Under the pieces are notes generated by a model. The model was not told the origin of the DNA, searched no databases, and was given only the letters and a program-made list of their open reading frames with translations. Positions 11,095 to 24,822 of a stretch of 64,000 nt of DNA are shown here, one piece after another. The first letter of the stretch is position 1. Every line of letters begins with the position of its first letter. This DNA is from Moniliella sp. 'wahieum' (taxonomy: Eukaryota > Basidiomycota > Moniliellomycetes > Moniliellales > Moniliellaceae), in assembly GCA_003971905.1 (NCBI GenBank), contig RSEE01000022.1:62001-126000 (forward strand), written 5' to 3'. The translations under genes and the position numbers were made by a program.

Positions 11095-11715
11095 TTAACG
11101 GTTGCTCTTGGCCACACGTTCCAGCTCGTCCTTCTTCTTGATGGCGTACGAGTTGGACGATCCCTTGGCGGCGTTGATCAGCTCGTCCGCGAGGCACTCC
11201 GAGATGGACTTGACGTTGCGGAAGGCCGACTCGCGCGTGCCAATGGTCAGCAGCGAGATGGCCTGGTTGACGCGGCGCAGTGGCGACACGTCGACGGCCT
11301 GGCGGCGAACGGTACCGCCCGAGCCAATGCGGGTCGAGTCCTCACGCGGGCCAGTGTTGATGATGGCGTCAACCAGGACCTGGATCGGGTTCTGGTCGGT
11401 GAGGAGCGAGATGATCTCGAATGCGTGCGCAACAATGCGGACCGCCATGAGCTTCTTGCCGTTGTTGCGGCCGTTCATCATGAGCGCGTCCACAAGACGC
11501 TCCACAATCGGCATCGAGGCCTTCTTGAACGCCTTGGAAGCGTACCGCCCAGCCGTGTGGGGCACGTACACAGCGTTGCGCAGCGAGATGTAGTCCTGCA
11601 GGGACAGGTCCTTCACCTCAACGTCCTGCACGTCGTACTTGCCAAAGAGAAGCACGGCGCCCTTGGGGGCGGCCACAGCCGCGGCCTCCTTGGGGATAGT
11701 TTGCACGGTCGCCAT
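11095..11715 (-). CDS. RPS5: 40S ribosomal protein S5 (uS7)
   Basis: An intact 206-residue frame, the usual size of fungal uS7. Hallmarks include [47 protein letters not shown] and the C-terminal [20 protein letters not shown]. It binds the 3' major domain of 18S rRNA in the small-subunit head near the exit site. A 5' leader intron is well supported at 11867-11729 (GTGAGT donor, GACTGAC branch, CCCAG acceptor), leaving 13 leader bases before the ATG. It is divergent from RPS28, with a shared promoter of about 420 bp that contains a telobox palindrome. Confidence 0.97.
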   Translation of the reverse strand: MATVQTIPKEAAAVAAPKGAVLLFGKYDVQDVEVKDLSLQDYISLRNAVYVPHTAGRYASKAFKKASMPIVERLVDALMMNGRNNGKKLMAVRIVAHAFEIISLLTDQNPIQVLVDAIINTGPREDSTRIGSGGTVRRQAVDVSPLRRVNQAISLLTIGTRESAFRNVKSISECLADELINAAKGSSNSYAIKKKDELERVAKSNR

Positions 11716-12037
11716 CTTGGGTTGCTAACTGGGCAAAGAAAGGAGGGTCAGTCGCCCACCCACATACAAACGCAAGACCACGAATTTTCAGCCGGCGAGG
11801 GTAAGGCTAACGGGGGCCGTCCCCTGCACCCGCTGAGGAAGCCGACAAGGACTGCGTATGCACTCACCTTGCTGGGCCGGACCGTCGAAGTAGAGTTGCG
11901 CACGGAGTCGAGCCAGGTGGTAGGAGGGCCAGGCGGAGCACCCTGCTGGCGGCCGGGCGGAGGCTGCGAAAAATCCGCCAGCCGCAGCACAGGCCGCCGA
12001 AAACTTCCCCGCTGCCTGTCGACCCGCCAACAAAAGG

Positions 12038-12058
12038 AAGTAGGGTGTAACCCTACTT
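12038..12058. promoter_or_regulatory. Telobox palindrome in the RPS5/RPS28 promoter
   Basis: An inverted repeat with 9-bp arms (AAGTAGGGT and ACCCTACTT) around a GTA spacer, 80 bp upstream of the RPS28 ATG and about 170 bp from the RPS5 leader intron. Both arms carry the AACCCTA-like core seen at other ribosomal genes here, so one symmetrical site could serve both directions. Confidence 0.6.
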
Positions 12059-12136
12059 GTGCTGTGCGTCCCAGCAATGCGTCCGTCTGCGCGCTGGCCG
12101 TTGATCTGTCTCGTATCCCCCCCACCCACATCCACA

Positions 12137-12401
12137 ATGGAAGCCGTCTCGAAGCAACCCGTCAAGCTGGCCAAGGTCACCAAGGTTCTCGGGCGTACTG
12201 GCTCGCGCGGCGGTGTGATCCAGGTGCGCGTCGAGTTCATGGACGACTCGACCCGCTCCATCATCCGCAACGTCAAGGGCCCTGTCAAGGTGGACGACAT
12301 TCTTGCCCTTCTCGAGTCGGAGCGTGAGGCGCGGTATGTCCTGTGCCAGTCCTGTCCCAGTGGGTGCGTTGTACTGACAAGCGAACAGCCGCCTGCGTTA
12401 A
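12137..12401 (+). CDS. RPS28: 40S ribosomal protein S28 (eS28)
   Basis: Two exons, 12137-12333 and 12389-12401, encode 69 residues. Conserved segments are [34 protein letters not shown] and the end SEREARRLR. The intron (12334-12388, 55 bp) has a GTATGT donor, TACTGAC branch and AACAG acceptor and splits an Arg codon of the C-terminal RRLR. eS28 sits in the head of the small subunit near the mRNA exit channel. The frame is intact. It shares its promoter with RPS5. Confidence 0.97.
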
Positions 12402-13184
12402 GCTGTGTTTGGGTCCTTCCCTCCTGGGCGAAACTCTTGGGGACCACACCCTGCTTTTGGTGTCCGGTCGTGCTCGATCGTTCGCCACCGCCTGGATCCG
12501 AATCCCTTTCCGTACCTGTAGTGCCTTTCGAGACTGCTGGGTTTCCCAAAACGCATCTCGCCTATGGCATTGCATGCTCGCACCCGCATTCCTCTTGTTA
12601 TAGTCCCCAACCCAGGTGGATCATCGCCTTCCTGTATTTGGTCCTGTGGCTAGAACTGCCCTCGAATGCAGCTGAACATGAGACCGCCCGCCTGCCTGTA
12701 AGTCAAGGTATTGCTAGCAGCGAATTCAACGCAGTGCACCACTTTGAGGACACGGGACTACGTGATGCGTCGAGAAGGCCAGACGCGTAGCGCTTCGAAA
12801 GTGGGCACGCCCAGATGCGTTGCAGCTGGACCTGTGAAGTGACGACGAACGCGGCCAGCGGAGATCCGTAAGGGGCCACAGAGCTACTGTTCCGCTTACT
12901 GGCTAGCAACAGGAACATGGACGTTCATGCGTTCATGCCAGCACCAGATCATTAAGATCAATGGCAGTGGCCAGCACGCCAAGCCACTGGAGTACTGATT
13001 AAATACTGACTCCAGTGACCGGCAGGGAGACGCTGTAGACTGGATTGGATTGGCAGTCGAAAACACGGCGGAACCCATGCATTTCCGCTCTTCTTGCTCC
13101 TTGCCATTCCCGTCCTAGAGCGAAGCGACCTGGCTAGTGCTAGTGCGTCTCCACCGCATTGGCCACCTCCTCCACTCTCCAGCC
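12402..13184. other. Intergenic, no gene seen
   Basis: About 0.8 kb of 3' region of RPS28 and 5' region of TIM8. The RPS28 frame continues open past its splice site to 12790, but this is intron read-through and not coding. Confidence 0.5.
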
Positions 13185-13510
13185 ATGGCCACCACGCTGA
13201 GCGAGACGGACCAGAAAGAACTGCAGGGTTTCCTGGAGGCCGAGAAGGCCAAGGCCCGTGTCCAGAGCTCGGTGCACCAGTTCACCGACATGTGCTGGGA
13301 CAAATGTGTCACCTCCATTGGCTCGCGTCTGGGAAAGGAGGCCAGCTGTCTGTCCAACTGCGTTGAGCGTTTCCTCGACTCTTCGCTGTACATTGTATGT
13401 GATGACCGCTATCTACTGTCTGCCCGAACGTTCTCGACTAACTGCTCTCTTTCGCTCCAAAGGTCAAGCAGATTGAAGCCCAACGCGCTCAGGCCGGCTC
13501 ATTCGAGTAA
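13185..13510 (+). CDS. TIM8: Mitochondrial small Tim chaperone Tim8
   Basis: Exons 13185-13394 and 13463-13510 encode 85 residues. The twin CX3C motif is at residues 37/41 and 55/59 (CWDKC and CLSNC), spaced as in small Tims. The N-terminal LQGFLEAEKAKARVQ and VHQFTDMCWDKC favour Tim8 over Tim9, 10 or 13. It works as a hexamer with Tim13 in the intermembrane space, escorting hydrophobic precursors to TIM22. The intron (GTATGT donor, CTAAC branch, AAAG acceptor) lies 11 codons after the last Cys. The frame is intact; an in-frame upstream start exists, but the ATG at 13185 gives the family length. Confidence 0.93.
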
Positions 13511-14281
13511 TCTGGCCTTGTTCCTCGACAATCGCATTCTGTACTGCTTCCGCCCGGCACATGCCTCACCTGACTGGGAGATACAGGGGCAACATGCCTC
13601 TTTGAAGATAGACCACCAACTGATTTCTAATCCGCCCCAACCACCACCGCCACTGCGTCCCTGCACTTGGATTCAGGCAGGTTGGGATCTTGGTCCGGTG
13701 GTGTATCTTCGATCGATCAACGAGACGTGGATGGGACTAGGCATATACGGTTTATCCACCCAATCAGAGGGGGGGCGAACGGAGGACTATGGCGTTGATT
13801 TCTTCCTACATTGCTCCTATGGGGAAGGGTCGCCTCCGAAGTGATGTCTCAGGGAGCGTAGCCGCAGCGTTAAGCGCTCATATAAACGAGATAACGTGTC
13901 ACCTGGGGAACTCTCCAAGCTCCAAACTCCTTGAAGCATGGCTCTATCGTTGCAGAGAAACTCCCTTGTCACGCTCGAATCAGTAGAACTTCTGCTGGAC
14001 ATGATGATCATATCTCTTTCACTGCTCATATGATGGAATGCACACATCTTGAGGTACTAGGAGGAACCGCACGGAAGTTCAGAAGTATAGGGTTTCTTTA
14101 CCATGCTAAGCGCAACTTCTATAATCACACTGGCAGTTACTAGGTACTACATTTGTGGGTATACTAGGTAGTGTAGAACTATCTCGAACGGTATTCCACT
14201 CCAATAAACGGTCTAAGTGATGTATGTAGGTGCTGCCAATGAAGGACCGAACCGTATGAGAAGAGATGGCACAGCAAGCAA
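13511..14281. other. Intergenic, no gene seen
   Basis: About 0.8 kb between convergent TIM8 and the dehydrogenase gene. It appears more AT-rich than its neighbours, with no recognisable coding. Confidence 0.5.
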
Positions 14282-15533
14282 TCAAAGCCCACACCTGACC
14301 ACAAGGACGAGCGTTAGCGTGCTGCTCAAACGCATATATATACGTATGCCGCAAGATAACGGGATGATGGGGAACGAGAGTGACGCACAGGGGACCCGCA
14401 GAACCTTGGCTGATTTGCACCTTCACCGTAGCCTTGCCGTCCGGTCCTTTGCCCGTCGCCGTCGTCTCAAATGCCTTGATGGCGTCGTCGAACGAAAACC
14501 GATGCGAGACAATCTTGGAGATGGGCAATTTGCCCGATGCGACCAAGTCGATCGCGGTACGGTACGTGCCTGCTCCGTAGCGGAACGAGCCAGTGACCAC
14601 AACCTCGCGCGCATTAATGTAGCTCAGGGGGATGGTCACATTGTCTACGCCCATGCCGACTTGCACGTAGCGGCCCTTGGGCCGAGCGGCCAGGATGCCC
14701 ATTGCGACGCAGGGGGGTGCCCCGTACACTCGAGCACCAGGTCAAACCCGCTGTTAGCAACTACCTCGGCTCCGCTGGCTGCCACCACAGCCTTGGCGTT
14801 CCTCTGGGCTGCATCAGCCGCCGTCTCGCCCTCGTGCGGGCGCGTGGACTGGTAGGTATGAGTGGCGGCAAACGTCTTGGCAAACGTGAGCTTCTCCTCT
14901 ACAATGTCGACCACGGTCACCACCGATGCGCCCACCCACGTGCCACGCCGGCACATCCCAGTCCAACCGGGCCTGCTCCCAGCACCAGCACATTTTGCAG
15001 GGGCGCCACCTGGCCACGGTTGACTGTGGCGTACATGCTACCGACAGGGGCTCCATCAGGGAAGCCTCTTCGAGTGACATGCGGTCCGGGACCTTGTGGG
15101 CAAAGGAGGCATGGAGGTTGTAGTATGTGGCGAGCGTACCATCGTAGGGCGGAGTGGCAGCAAAGACCATCTTGGGGCATTGGTTGTAGCCGCCCAAACA
15201 TTGCTCGCATTGGAAACAAGGCGTTCCGGGCTCGAGGGCAACACGGTCACCTACCTTGAGTTGGGTCACCTGGGCCCCACGGCGGGTAACGATGCCAGCA
15301 GATTCGTGGCCCAGGACCATGGGCTTTTTCAGGACAAACTCGCCAATGCCCCCGTGCTTCCAATAGTGCACATCGCTCCCGCAGATGCCTGTCTGGCGAA
15401 TGTTGATTTGCACTTGCTCGGGGCCCGGGGGGACAATGGGGCGTTGTTCGAAGCGGAGGTTGTTGACGCTGGCCAAGACCAGGGACTTGTTCCCTGACGC
15501 AGGGGGCACGGCGATGGAGTTGTCGGTGGGCAT
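14282..15533 (-). CDS. XYL2: Xylitol/sorbitol dehydrogenase (zinc MDR family)
   Basis: Starts at 15533 (MPTDNSIAVPP) and runs through ICGSDVHYWKHGGIGEF, VLGHESAG and the structural zinc cluster CFQCEQC...C, then MEPLSVA, the NAD site VLGAGPVGLGC, and SFRYGAGTYRTAIDLVASGK near the end. Catalytic Cys and His-Glu residues are visible, and an Asp after the second Rossmann strand (TVVDI) fits NAD use. It oxidises xylitol to xylulose, or sorbitol to fructose. A last intron is likely at 14388-14295 (GTGCGT donor, CTAAC branch, GGTCAG acceptor), leaving a 4-codon exon ending in CGL. Frame breaks lie near 15040, 14940 and 14715; a GC-rich artefact is likely because all motifs survive. The exact substrate cannot be told from sequence. 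Confidence 0.85.
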
Positions 15534-15929
15534 GGCGGGTTGGCCGGATGCAGGGATGGTGCGGTGGACAGACAGACCGAGCACGCAGCCGCAGCGAAGG
15601 CAGGGCTTTTTATAAACGGTCTTGGTCGGTGATGCAGGGGCGATGAAGGATGGAGCGGGACGGTGCTGACAAGCAGCAGAGGGCGCGGGGGCGCGCAGGG
15701 CCCGTGTCATGCCATAGCCTCTCACTCAGCAGCAGCACGAAGCTCTCCAAGCTATCAAACAGAGCTGCTGGGAGGCACCTATGTGCAAGGCCTACGATCG
15801 TATATACCCCTACACATCGCCCATCCACTGGAGAGGGATCCATGCCCACGCCAGAGCCGCAGCCACGCGCGCCCACCGCTGCGCCCCGCACGCCCCGCCT
15901 TTACCCACACTCTCACCCACCGCCCCCGC

Positions 15930-15985
15930 CTTGAAGCTTGGAGCCCAATCATAAGCTTCCTACAGGAAGCTTGAAGCTCCTCTCC
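15930..15985. repeat. AAGCTTG palindromic words
   Basis: Three AAGCTT-centred words in about 45 bases, two followed by G and flanked by GAAGCTCC. They belong to the same class as the heptad chains elsewhere. Confidence 0.5.
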
Positions 15986-16321
15986 CCTCCATGCACGTCA
16001 CGATGCATGATGTCCTCACTTAGTATGTGTCAACACGTTACCGTCGGCCGAGGCGCTTCTCTCTGATCGTGGAGCTGTGAGAAAAGTTGTGATGTTGCTC
16101 CCAATGCGTGCTTGCCAATGGTCAAGGCCAGGCCCAACTTGAAGCGCATCATGTCTGTTGAGCACGCGACGCTTGCTGGGCCGCAACGCCCCCCATGCCA
16201 CTTATGATGTGGATCAGCCATGCTCATCAACGCCTCGGCTCCCCAGCAGCACGTCACCAGGACGCGTGACATGTGACAGCACTTGGATTCGGACTGGATG
16301 CGGTGAGGCGCGGCTGTGTGT

Positions 16322-16444
16322 AACCCTACAGGCGAATTGCGGCACGGCGGAAGAAAGCGAGCAGGCCCAAACACTGCGCCTGCGCCACGAGGGTTAGGAA
16401 ATCCCCGGGCTGCTGGCATGCTGCATACTGGGTAGCAACCCTAT
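16322..16444. promoter_or_regulatory. Telobox-like cluster upstream of RPL13
   Basis: AACCCTAC at 16322-16329, GGGTTAGG at 16391-16398 and AACCCTAT at 16437-16444, all within about 210 bp of the leader intron donor of RPL13. Confidence 0.6.
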
Positions 16445-16737
16445 CCTGCCCCCGCTGCCCGCGCGTAGGTGGCCTATGTGGTTGCCGGAGGGTGCTGGAC
16501 ACCATCAGCCAAGCAAGGTCGCCAGCCAAGTGCGTATGCTGCCCCCCCCCCCTCCCCCCCTTTCCCGCCGCTCCTCAGGGCGGAGCGAGGCTCTTCTATC
16601 GAACGCGCGGTTGCTCGTTGATCTCGGTGCGAGTGGCGAGTCTGCGTGGCGCCGCCGTGCTGTTTCTGCGGGCGTGTTGCGACTGGTGTGGGACGCCAGA
16701 ACGGAAGGCTGACCGTTTTACCTGGGTGTGGTGCAGG

Positions 16738-17358
16738 ATGGGTTTCCGTCACAACAACATCCTTCACAACAACCACTTCCGTAAGGACTGGCAGCGCCGG
16801 GTCAACGTTTGGTTTGACCAGCCCGGCGCCAAGAAGCGCAGGCGCAATGCGCGTGCGGAGAAGGTGGCCCGCTCGGGTCTCAAGCCCGTCGACTCGCTCC
16901 GCCCGGTCGTGCGCTGCCCTACGCTCAAGTACAACCGCAAGCTGCGTGCCGGCCGTGGGTTCACCCTCGAGGAGCTCAAGGCTGCTGGCATTCCCCAAAA
17001 GCTTGCTCGCGTGATTGGTATCGCGGTGGACCACCGCCGCAAGAACCGCTCGGAGGAGGGTCTGCGTCTCAACATTGAGCGCGTCAAGGCGTACCGTGAG
17101 CGTGTGGTTGTCATCCCGGCCAAGGGCAAGGGTGCCAAGCTCGCTGAGCTTGCCTCGGCGCCCAAGGTTGAGAATGTTGCTGCTGCGTTCCCCATCCCTG
17201 CTGGCACGGTCGCCGAGAAGCCCCGCGCGATCACGCAGGAGGAGAAGGACTTTGAGGCGTTCAAGACGCTTTGCCACGCGCGCAACACTCACCGCCAGGC
17301 CGGCTTCCGCGCTGCCCACCAGGCCAAGAAGGAGGCCGAGGAGAAGGCCAAGAAGTAA
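16738..17358 (+). CDS. RPL13: 60S ribosomal protein L13 (eL13)
   Basis: An intact 206-residue frame from an ATG placed one base after a TGCAG acceptor. Family landmarks are HNNHFRKDWQRRV, RRRNARAEK, LRPVVRCPTLKYNRK, RAGRGFTLEELKAAG and IGIAVDHRRKNRSEE, with a Lys/Glu-rich C-terminus. eL13 binds 25S rRNA in the large subunit. A 5' leader intron (16530-16736) is likely. No internal frame break is seen, in contrast to the neighbouring PAB1 gene. Confidence 0.97.
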   Translation: MGFRHNNILHNNHFRKDWQRRVNVWFDQPGAKKRRRNARAEKVARSGLKPVDSLRPVVRCPTLKYNRKLRAGRGFTLEELKAAGIPQKLARVIGIAVDHRRKNRSEEGLRLNIERVKAYRERVVVIPAKGKGAKLAELASAPKVENVAAAFPIPAGTVAEKPRAITQEEKDFEAFKTLCHARNTHRQAGFRAAHQAKKEAEEKAKK

Positions 17359-20482
<3,124 letters not shown>

Positions 20483-21742
20483 GTGCGTGTTGGCCTTTCG
20501 CTGCCCTTTCCCCCTCGCGTCAAAAGGCAAAAAAATGCACTGGTCTTGCCGTGCAGCAACGATGACACCGACGAGTGCTATGGATCTCGGTTTCTTCTGT
20601 ACCCCCGTTTCCCCGTTTCCGTTTCGCGTGTTTCCCTTTCCTCCTCCTTAACCTTAACCTTAACCCCCTTGCCTTGTCGTCTCCTCGATGTCGATGAGGA
20701 GACGCGTGAGTCTACTGTTCTCCCCGCTCCCCTCTCGCTTGGCGAATGGGAGCGGGGTTGTGACTGTCGCTGGCGATGCCGTATGGATTGGTGGCGATGC
20801 GGCACGCGGTCATGGTATGTTTCGATGCTGGATTTGGTCCGCGGCGTGGATGTGGTTGGACAATGGAACGGCGGTGGCTCTTGCTGGACTACTGGGAGTG
20901 CAGGCCGGGCGGGCGTAGGCAGTGGATAGGCATTGGTATGGGCGCAGCAGGCGGGGGCAGGCGAGTGTGGTTGAGTACTGAGTAGATGGGCAGGGAAAGG
21001 GCCGCGGAGCAGGAAGCGGCGTCGCGGATAGCCGGGGTATAAAACGCCGTTCTCCGACGGAAGTGAACGTTGAACACGGCCCGATCCTCTGATCAATCTG
21101 TGCTCGGTGCACATGGCGCAGTCCAGTGGACGACACTGCCACGGCGCACATGCGCGGGTGTGGTGCTGAGTCTCTACAAGTTCGGGGCTCAGGCTGAGCG
21201 CGTCGCCTAGCGCCTCCGCAGCTGCCGGGGGGGGGGGGGGCTTCTGGCCCTTCTGGCCATCTGAGCCGCCCGCTGTTCACGGTCTTTGGCCGCTGAGAAG
21301 ACTTTGTCCGTCACCGCGTCACCTCTCTCGTTTCCCTAAACAGCCACCTGTCCAGCTGTGGCTGTCCGCGCCCCACACTGCACCGAGCCGCTTCTGCTCC
21401 AGACGCACTGCGAGGCCCGCGCTGAACACCCAACGCATCCCCAGCCTGGAGGACAAGTGTGCGTGCGGGACAGAAGAGCCCGTGTGTTCGAAGCGAGGCG
21501 TCGGATGGGCAGGCTAGGGTTGCGGGGCATAACCGACGGTGCCGCACGAAGGATGCATGATCCATCACCCACCATGCCGATCGTGGGGGGCGCACACTGG
21601 CGCCCTGCGCGGCCCAGCGCTCGTCCCCGCATGGTGCCTGGGCAGTTGTGAGGCTCACATCCAAGCGCAAGCAATCCAACCCACGCGGGCCCACGCGCAT
21701 CCGCGCCGCCGCCATCTCTCCTCGGCCTGCTGTCTGCTTGGC
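20483..21742. other. Intergenic, no gene seen
   Basis: 1.26 kb. Three CCTTAA units at about 20642-20662 superficially resemble telomere repeat but are not CCCTAA. A poly-G run is at about 21229-21240. The long minus-strand frame 22186-21311 is antisense low complexity. Confidence 0.5.
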
Positions 21743-23340
21743 ATGCGCCACCCCGCTCGCCCTCCTCCTCGCCGCCCTGGTCCTCGTGGCCAGCACCACA
21801 CGCCAGCCGCCACCGCCACTGCCCCCTTCCCCTGCCCGCCATCCACCCTCCCCGTCCGCGCTGGACAAGCGTTGCTGCCGCCTGGGTTTGGAGGCGCGGC
21901 GCCCCCAGCACCACCAGACCAGCCCCCACCATACTCCCCACTCCTCTCTGTTCTCAAACCAGGCACCTCCACCGACTACGGTACCAGCCTCACACTCCCT
22001 CCCGACGGGTCCGGATCCAACTCGGGCCTCGGCTCTGGCTCTGGCTTCTGGCTCTGGCTTTGGCTCGTCTGACGTGGGACCTAGCTTGGGTCGAGCCTGC
22101 TTCCACCTCACCCTCCTCAGCTCGAGCACACTGGACCGGCTTCGGCTGCATCTGCTTCGGCGGCATCGGCTTCGGTGGCGAGCCAACTGTCGGCATCCGA
22201 GGCGAGCGTCAGCGCCTCGCTGGCATCCATGTCACTGGCCTCGGTCGCGTCGCAAGCCCAAGCATCGCAAGCGTCGCATCGGCTTCGCTGGCTAGCGTAG
22301 CCAGTGCGCTGTCTTCCGCTTCGGCCGCCGGTCGCATCCCAGTCTTCGTCCGCGGCCGCGGCCAGTGCTTCGTCCGACACCGTCTCGTCCGTCTTGGATC
22401 CCACCAGTTCAGCTGATCTCCCGTCTACCTTTCCCTCCCCCACCTCTTCCGCTACCTCTGTCCCGACCGCCAGCCCCAGCACGGCCAAAAAGTCCTCGAG
22501 CCATACGGGCGCGATTGTCGGCGGAGCGGTGGGCGGGAGCGTGGGTGGAGTGTTGCTGCTTGCCGTGGTGATCTGGATGTGCTGTCGTCGTCGTGACAGT
22601 GTCGATCCGGAAAAAGTGCGCTGGCCCGAGATGTCTATGACTCTCGGCCCCACTCAGGGCCCGTCACGGCCTCGGTCCCTGCCCGCCGCACGGCCGGGCC
22701 GGATTCGCAATGGGCGACTTGGCGGAGGAAGATGGCCCGATGAGACGGGGGGCTGGAGGCGGAGCTTACCCCTCCGCATCGAGTGGGTACCGGCGCAGGA
22801 GTTCACAGCGCTTCCATCCTAACCCTTCCGATCCGTCCTGGGAGCAGCAGGACACCATGGCGCCCGTCCCGTCCGGGCGAAACGAAGTGTACCCCCGTCC
22901 CCACCCTCCTTTCCCCGCCCGGCGACGGCACCGTCGATCCAGGGCGGCAGGCGCCCAGCAGCATTGTCTCGGGCGGCTATGGGGCGGCCGGGATCGGCGC
23001 GGGGGGAGCGGGGTTGGTGCCGGTGGAACTATATGCGGGTGGGTATGACCCAGCGACCGCGGGCCCGGAAGCGTATGGTCCCACAGGCTATGGCTTACCT
23101 TTCAACCCGGCACCGCAGCCCAGGAGGGCTACCAGACGCGCTTTATGAACCCACAATACACTGCCTGCCGCTGACAACCATGGCTTTTCCGATCCTTATG
23201 GACGCACCACCTCGGCCCCGCTGGTCGTCCCCAGTCGCCGGCGATCTGGGAGACAATGAGACTGGGAGAGACGGGAACCTTCCCGGGCAAATGCTTGAGC
23301 CGTCAGGAGCTCGGTTTGGGTGGCACCGATTGCATCCCAC
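21743..23340 (+). CDS. Ser/Ala-rich single-pass membrane protein (second of three), frame-broken
   Basis: A possible signal sequence starts at the ATG near 21743 (hydrophobic core LALLLAALVLVAS, one frame change after the Met). A Pro-rich then Ser/Ala-rich stretch (about 22130-22500) leads to one transmembrane helix at about 22510-22580, preceded by small Gly-rich residues and followed by CCRRR. The cytosolic tail is rich in Pro, Gly and Tyr (GGYGAAGIGAGG, YGPTGYGLPF). The plan matches the gene at 1568-4244 and fits a cell-surface sensor or adhesin-like protein. No catalytic domain is seen. The frame changes at least five times, so the ends are approximate; the stop may lie anywhere from 23148 to about 23340. 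Confidence 0.5.
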
Positions 23341-23791
23341 CTACTCCCTCCTCCCCTTCCTCCCCTTCCTCGTCTCCCCCCCTTCTATTCTCCGTCTTTC
23401 CCGTTCCGGTTGCCACGGACACGGGGATGTGTACCGAGTATCCTCCTCTCTCTCTCTTACATTCATCCATTATCTCTCTCTCTCCGTGCGTTCGAGTGCG
23501 CATTTCGACTGTCCTGCCCTGTCCCTGCTCCCTGTATATTCATGCATGCCGACGGTCGCTGTGACCCCTAACTCCCCCCCCCTAGTCTGTTTCTTTGCAA
23601 TGCCCAATCACGATTTGGTGGCCCGCTGCTAATGGAAATGCAGCTGGACGTCCGTCGAAAAAAGTAAACCATACGAAAGATATAACTGGGCTGGCTTTGC
23701 CGCGGCACAACGTAGCAAGGGACCGGAAACCTGGGTCGGGTGGGCCAATCCACCACACTAACGCCGCACCGCCTCGGACGCAGCAAAAAGG
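23341..23791. other. Intergenic, no gene seen
   Basis: CT-rich 3' region of the preceding gene, then sequence leading to tRNA-Gly. Confidence 0.45.
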
Positions 23792-23888
23792 TGCTTCCAA
23801 GGGGAATCGAACCCCTGTCACATCGACGTCTTTAGGGCACTGGCGCCCTGCTTGGCAACGATGTAGTATACCACTAACCCATGAAAGC
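23792..23888 (-). tRNA. tRNA-Gly (anticodon GCC) with a 26-nt intron
   Basis: The acceptor arms GCTTTCA and TGGAAGC pair over 7 bp with one G-U. The D-loop AGTGGTA and T-arm AGGGG-TTCGATT-CCCCT are standard. The anticodon stem CATCG/CGATG encloses TTGCCA, giving anticodon GCC at 23856-23854. The intron (23852-23827) lies after position 37, the usual eukaryotic place, and can form its own AGGGC/GCCCT hairpin. The predicted 3' residue is A. Confidence 0.9.
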
Positions 23889-24299
23889 TCCATGCAAGGG
23901 TCCTTTCGTATCCTCCCTCGACAGCTTCCCCGGTTCATAATATCCTCGAGGAATGGATGAACAACTAGCTACAAAGCATTGTCGGATGGTGCCCCTGCGT
24001 CCAGCGACACTAGCTAAGAGAATAGTTGCACCTTGCACCTCGCCAAACCGTAGCCCACCTTGAGGTGTGTTTTTATGTCTTTGTGCATCAAGAGTAATCC
24101 GAATCGGTAGTGCTGGCATGCGTGCGGCTTTGGGCTATGGTTCCCGTCGAAAGGGGGAAAGGAGATGGGAACCAAATACGAGAAAAGGGAAATGAGACCA
24201 TGGCTCGACTGGGGGGTGGTGGGGGGGGGCGGCAAAAACCAAGGTTACAACAACGCAAATGAAGCGAAGCTGCCAAATCGGAAGAAACAAAAAAAGACG

Positions 24300-24371
24300 T
24301 GGACGAACAGGGAATTGAACCCCGGACCTCATGCATGCTAAGCAAGCGCTCTACCCCTGAGCTATCCGCCC
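24300..24371 (-). tRNA. tRNA-Ala (anticodon AGC), no intron
   Basis: 72 bases: acceptor GGGCGGA/TTCGTCC with G-U pairs, D-arm GCTC-AGGGGTA-GAGC, anticodon loop TTAGCAT, and T-arm CGGGG-TTCAATT-CCCTG. One T-T mismatch is present in the anticodon stem. The discriminator base is A. Confidence 0.92.
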
Positions 24372-24822
24372 GCTTGTGGACAGCAGGGACCTGCAAGGCA
24401 CAAGACAGGCCAATGAAATGATTACTAGGAAAAGTTCTTCCTTGTCCCTCTCCATCACAACAGTCACAACCCTTCCAGTCCCCACCCACCACCGTAGCTT
24501 ACCATGATAAAGGGCAAGCAGAAGAACAGAGAACACGATACAGACGATACAGGCAGTACGCCAAGTCCACCGGCAGCCCGCACTCCGCCTCGCTGCCCTA
24601 CGCCAACTGAGAAACAAAAGCCTATGTTGCCGTTTGCCGACAACGAGTGGGCATACAGAACTAAGGCCAGACAGGGCAACGCTGAGGTCCAATCTCACAC
24701 TGCCCGCCCGTCGTTGCCTGATGGGCACAAGGGCACAAGGACACAAAACATGGGGACAAGGAGGATTTTTGGCAGTAGAAGTACAGACACGCGAGGGGAG
24801 CCAGAGCCCGAGGGCGAGAAGA
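24372..24822. other. Intergenic, no gene seen
   Basis: About 450 bp between tRNA-Ala and the RPB12 stop, with nothing recognisable. Confidence 0.45.

Larger units (their letters stand above)
15534..16737. other. Divergent intergenic region (XYL2 / RPL13)
   Basis: Holds the promoters of both genes. It includes HindIII-like AAGCTT heptads near 15930-15985, three AACCCTA-type words (listed) and the probable RPL13 leader intron 16530-16736 (GTGCGT donor, GCTGAC branch, GTGCAG acceptor), which contains a long poly-C tract. Confidence 0.6.

Noticed and set aside
10999-12327. 442-residue plus-strand frame
   Set aside because: It is antisense to the clearly coding RPS5 and then overlaps RPS28 in the wrong frame; it is a shadow of GC-rich coding sequence.
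20642-20662. Possible interstitial telomere repeat (CCTTAA units)
   Set aside because: The unit is CCTTAA, not CCCTAA; only three copies are present and it lies just past the PAB1 3' end.
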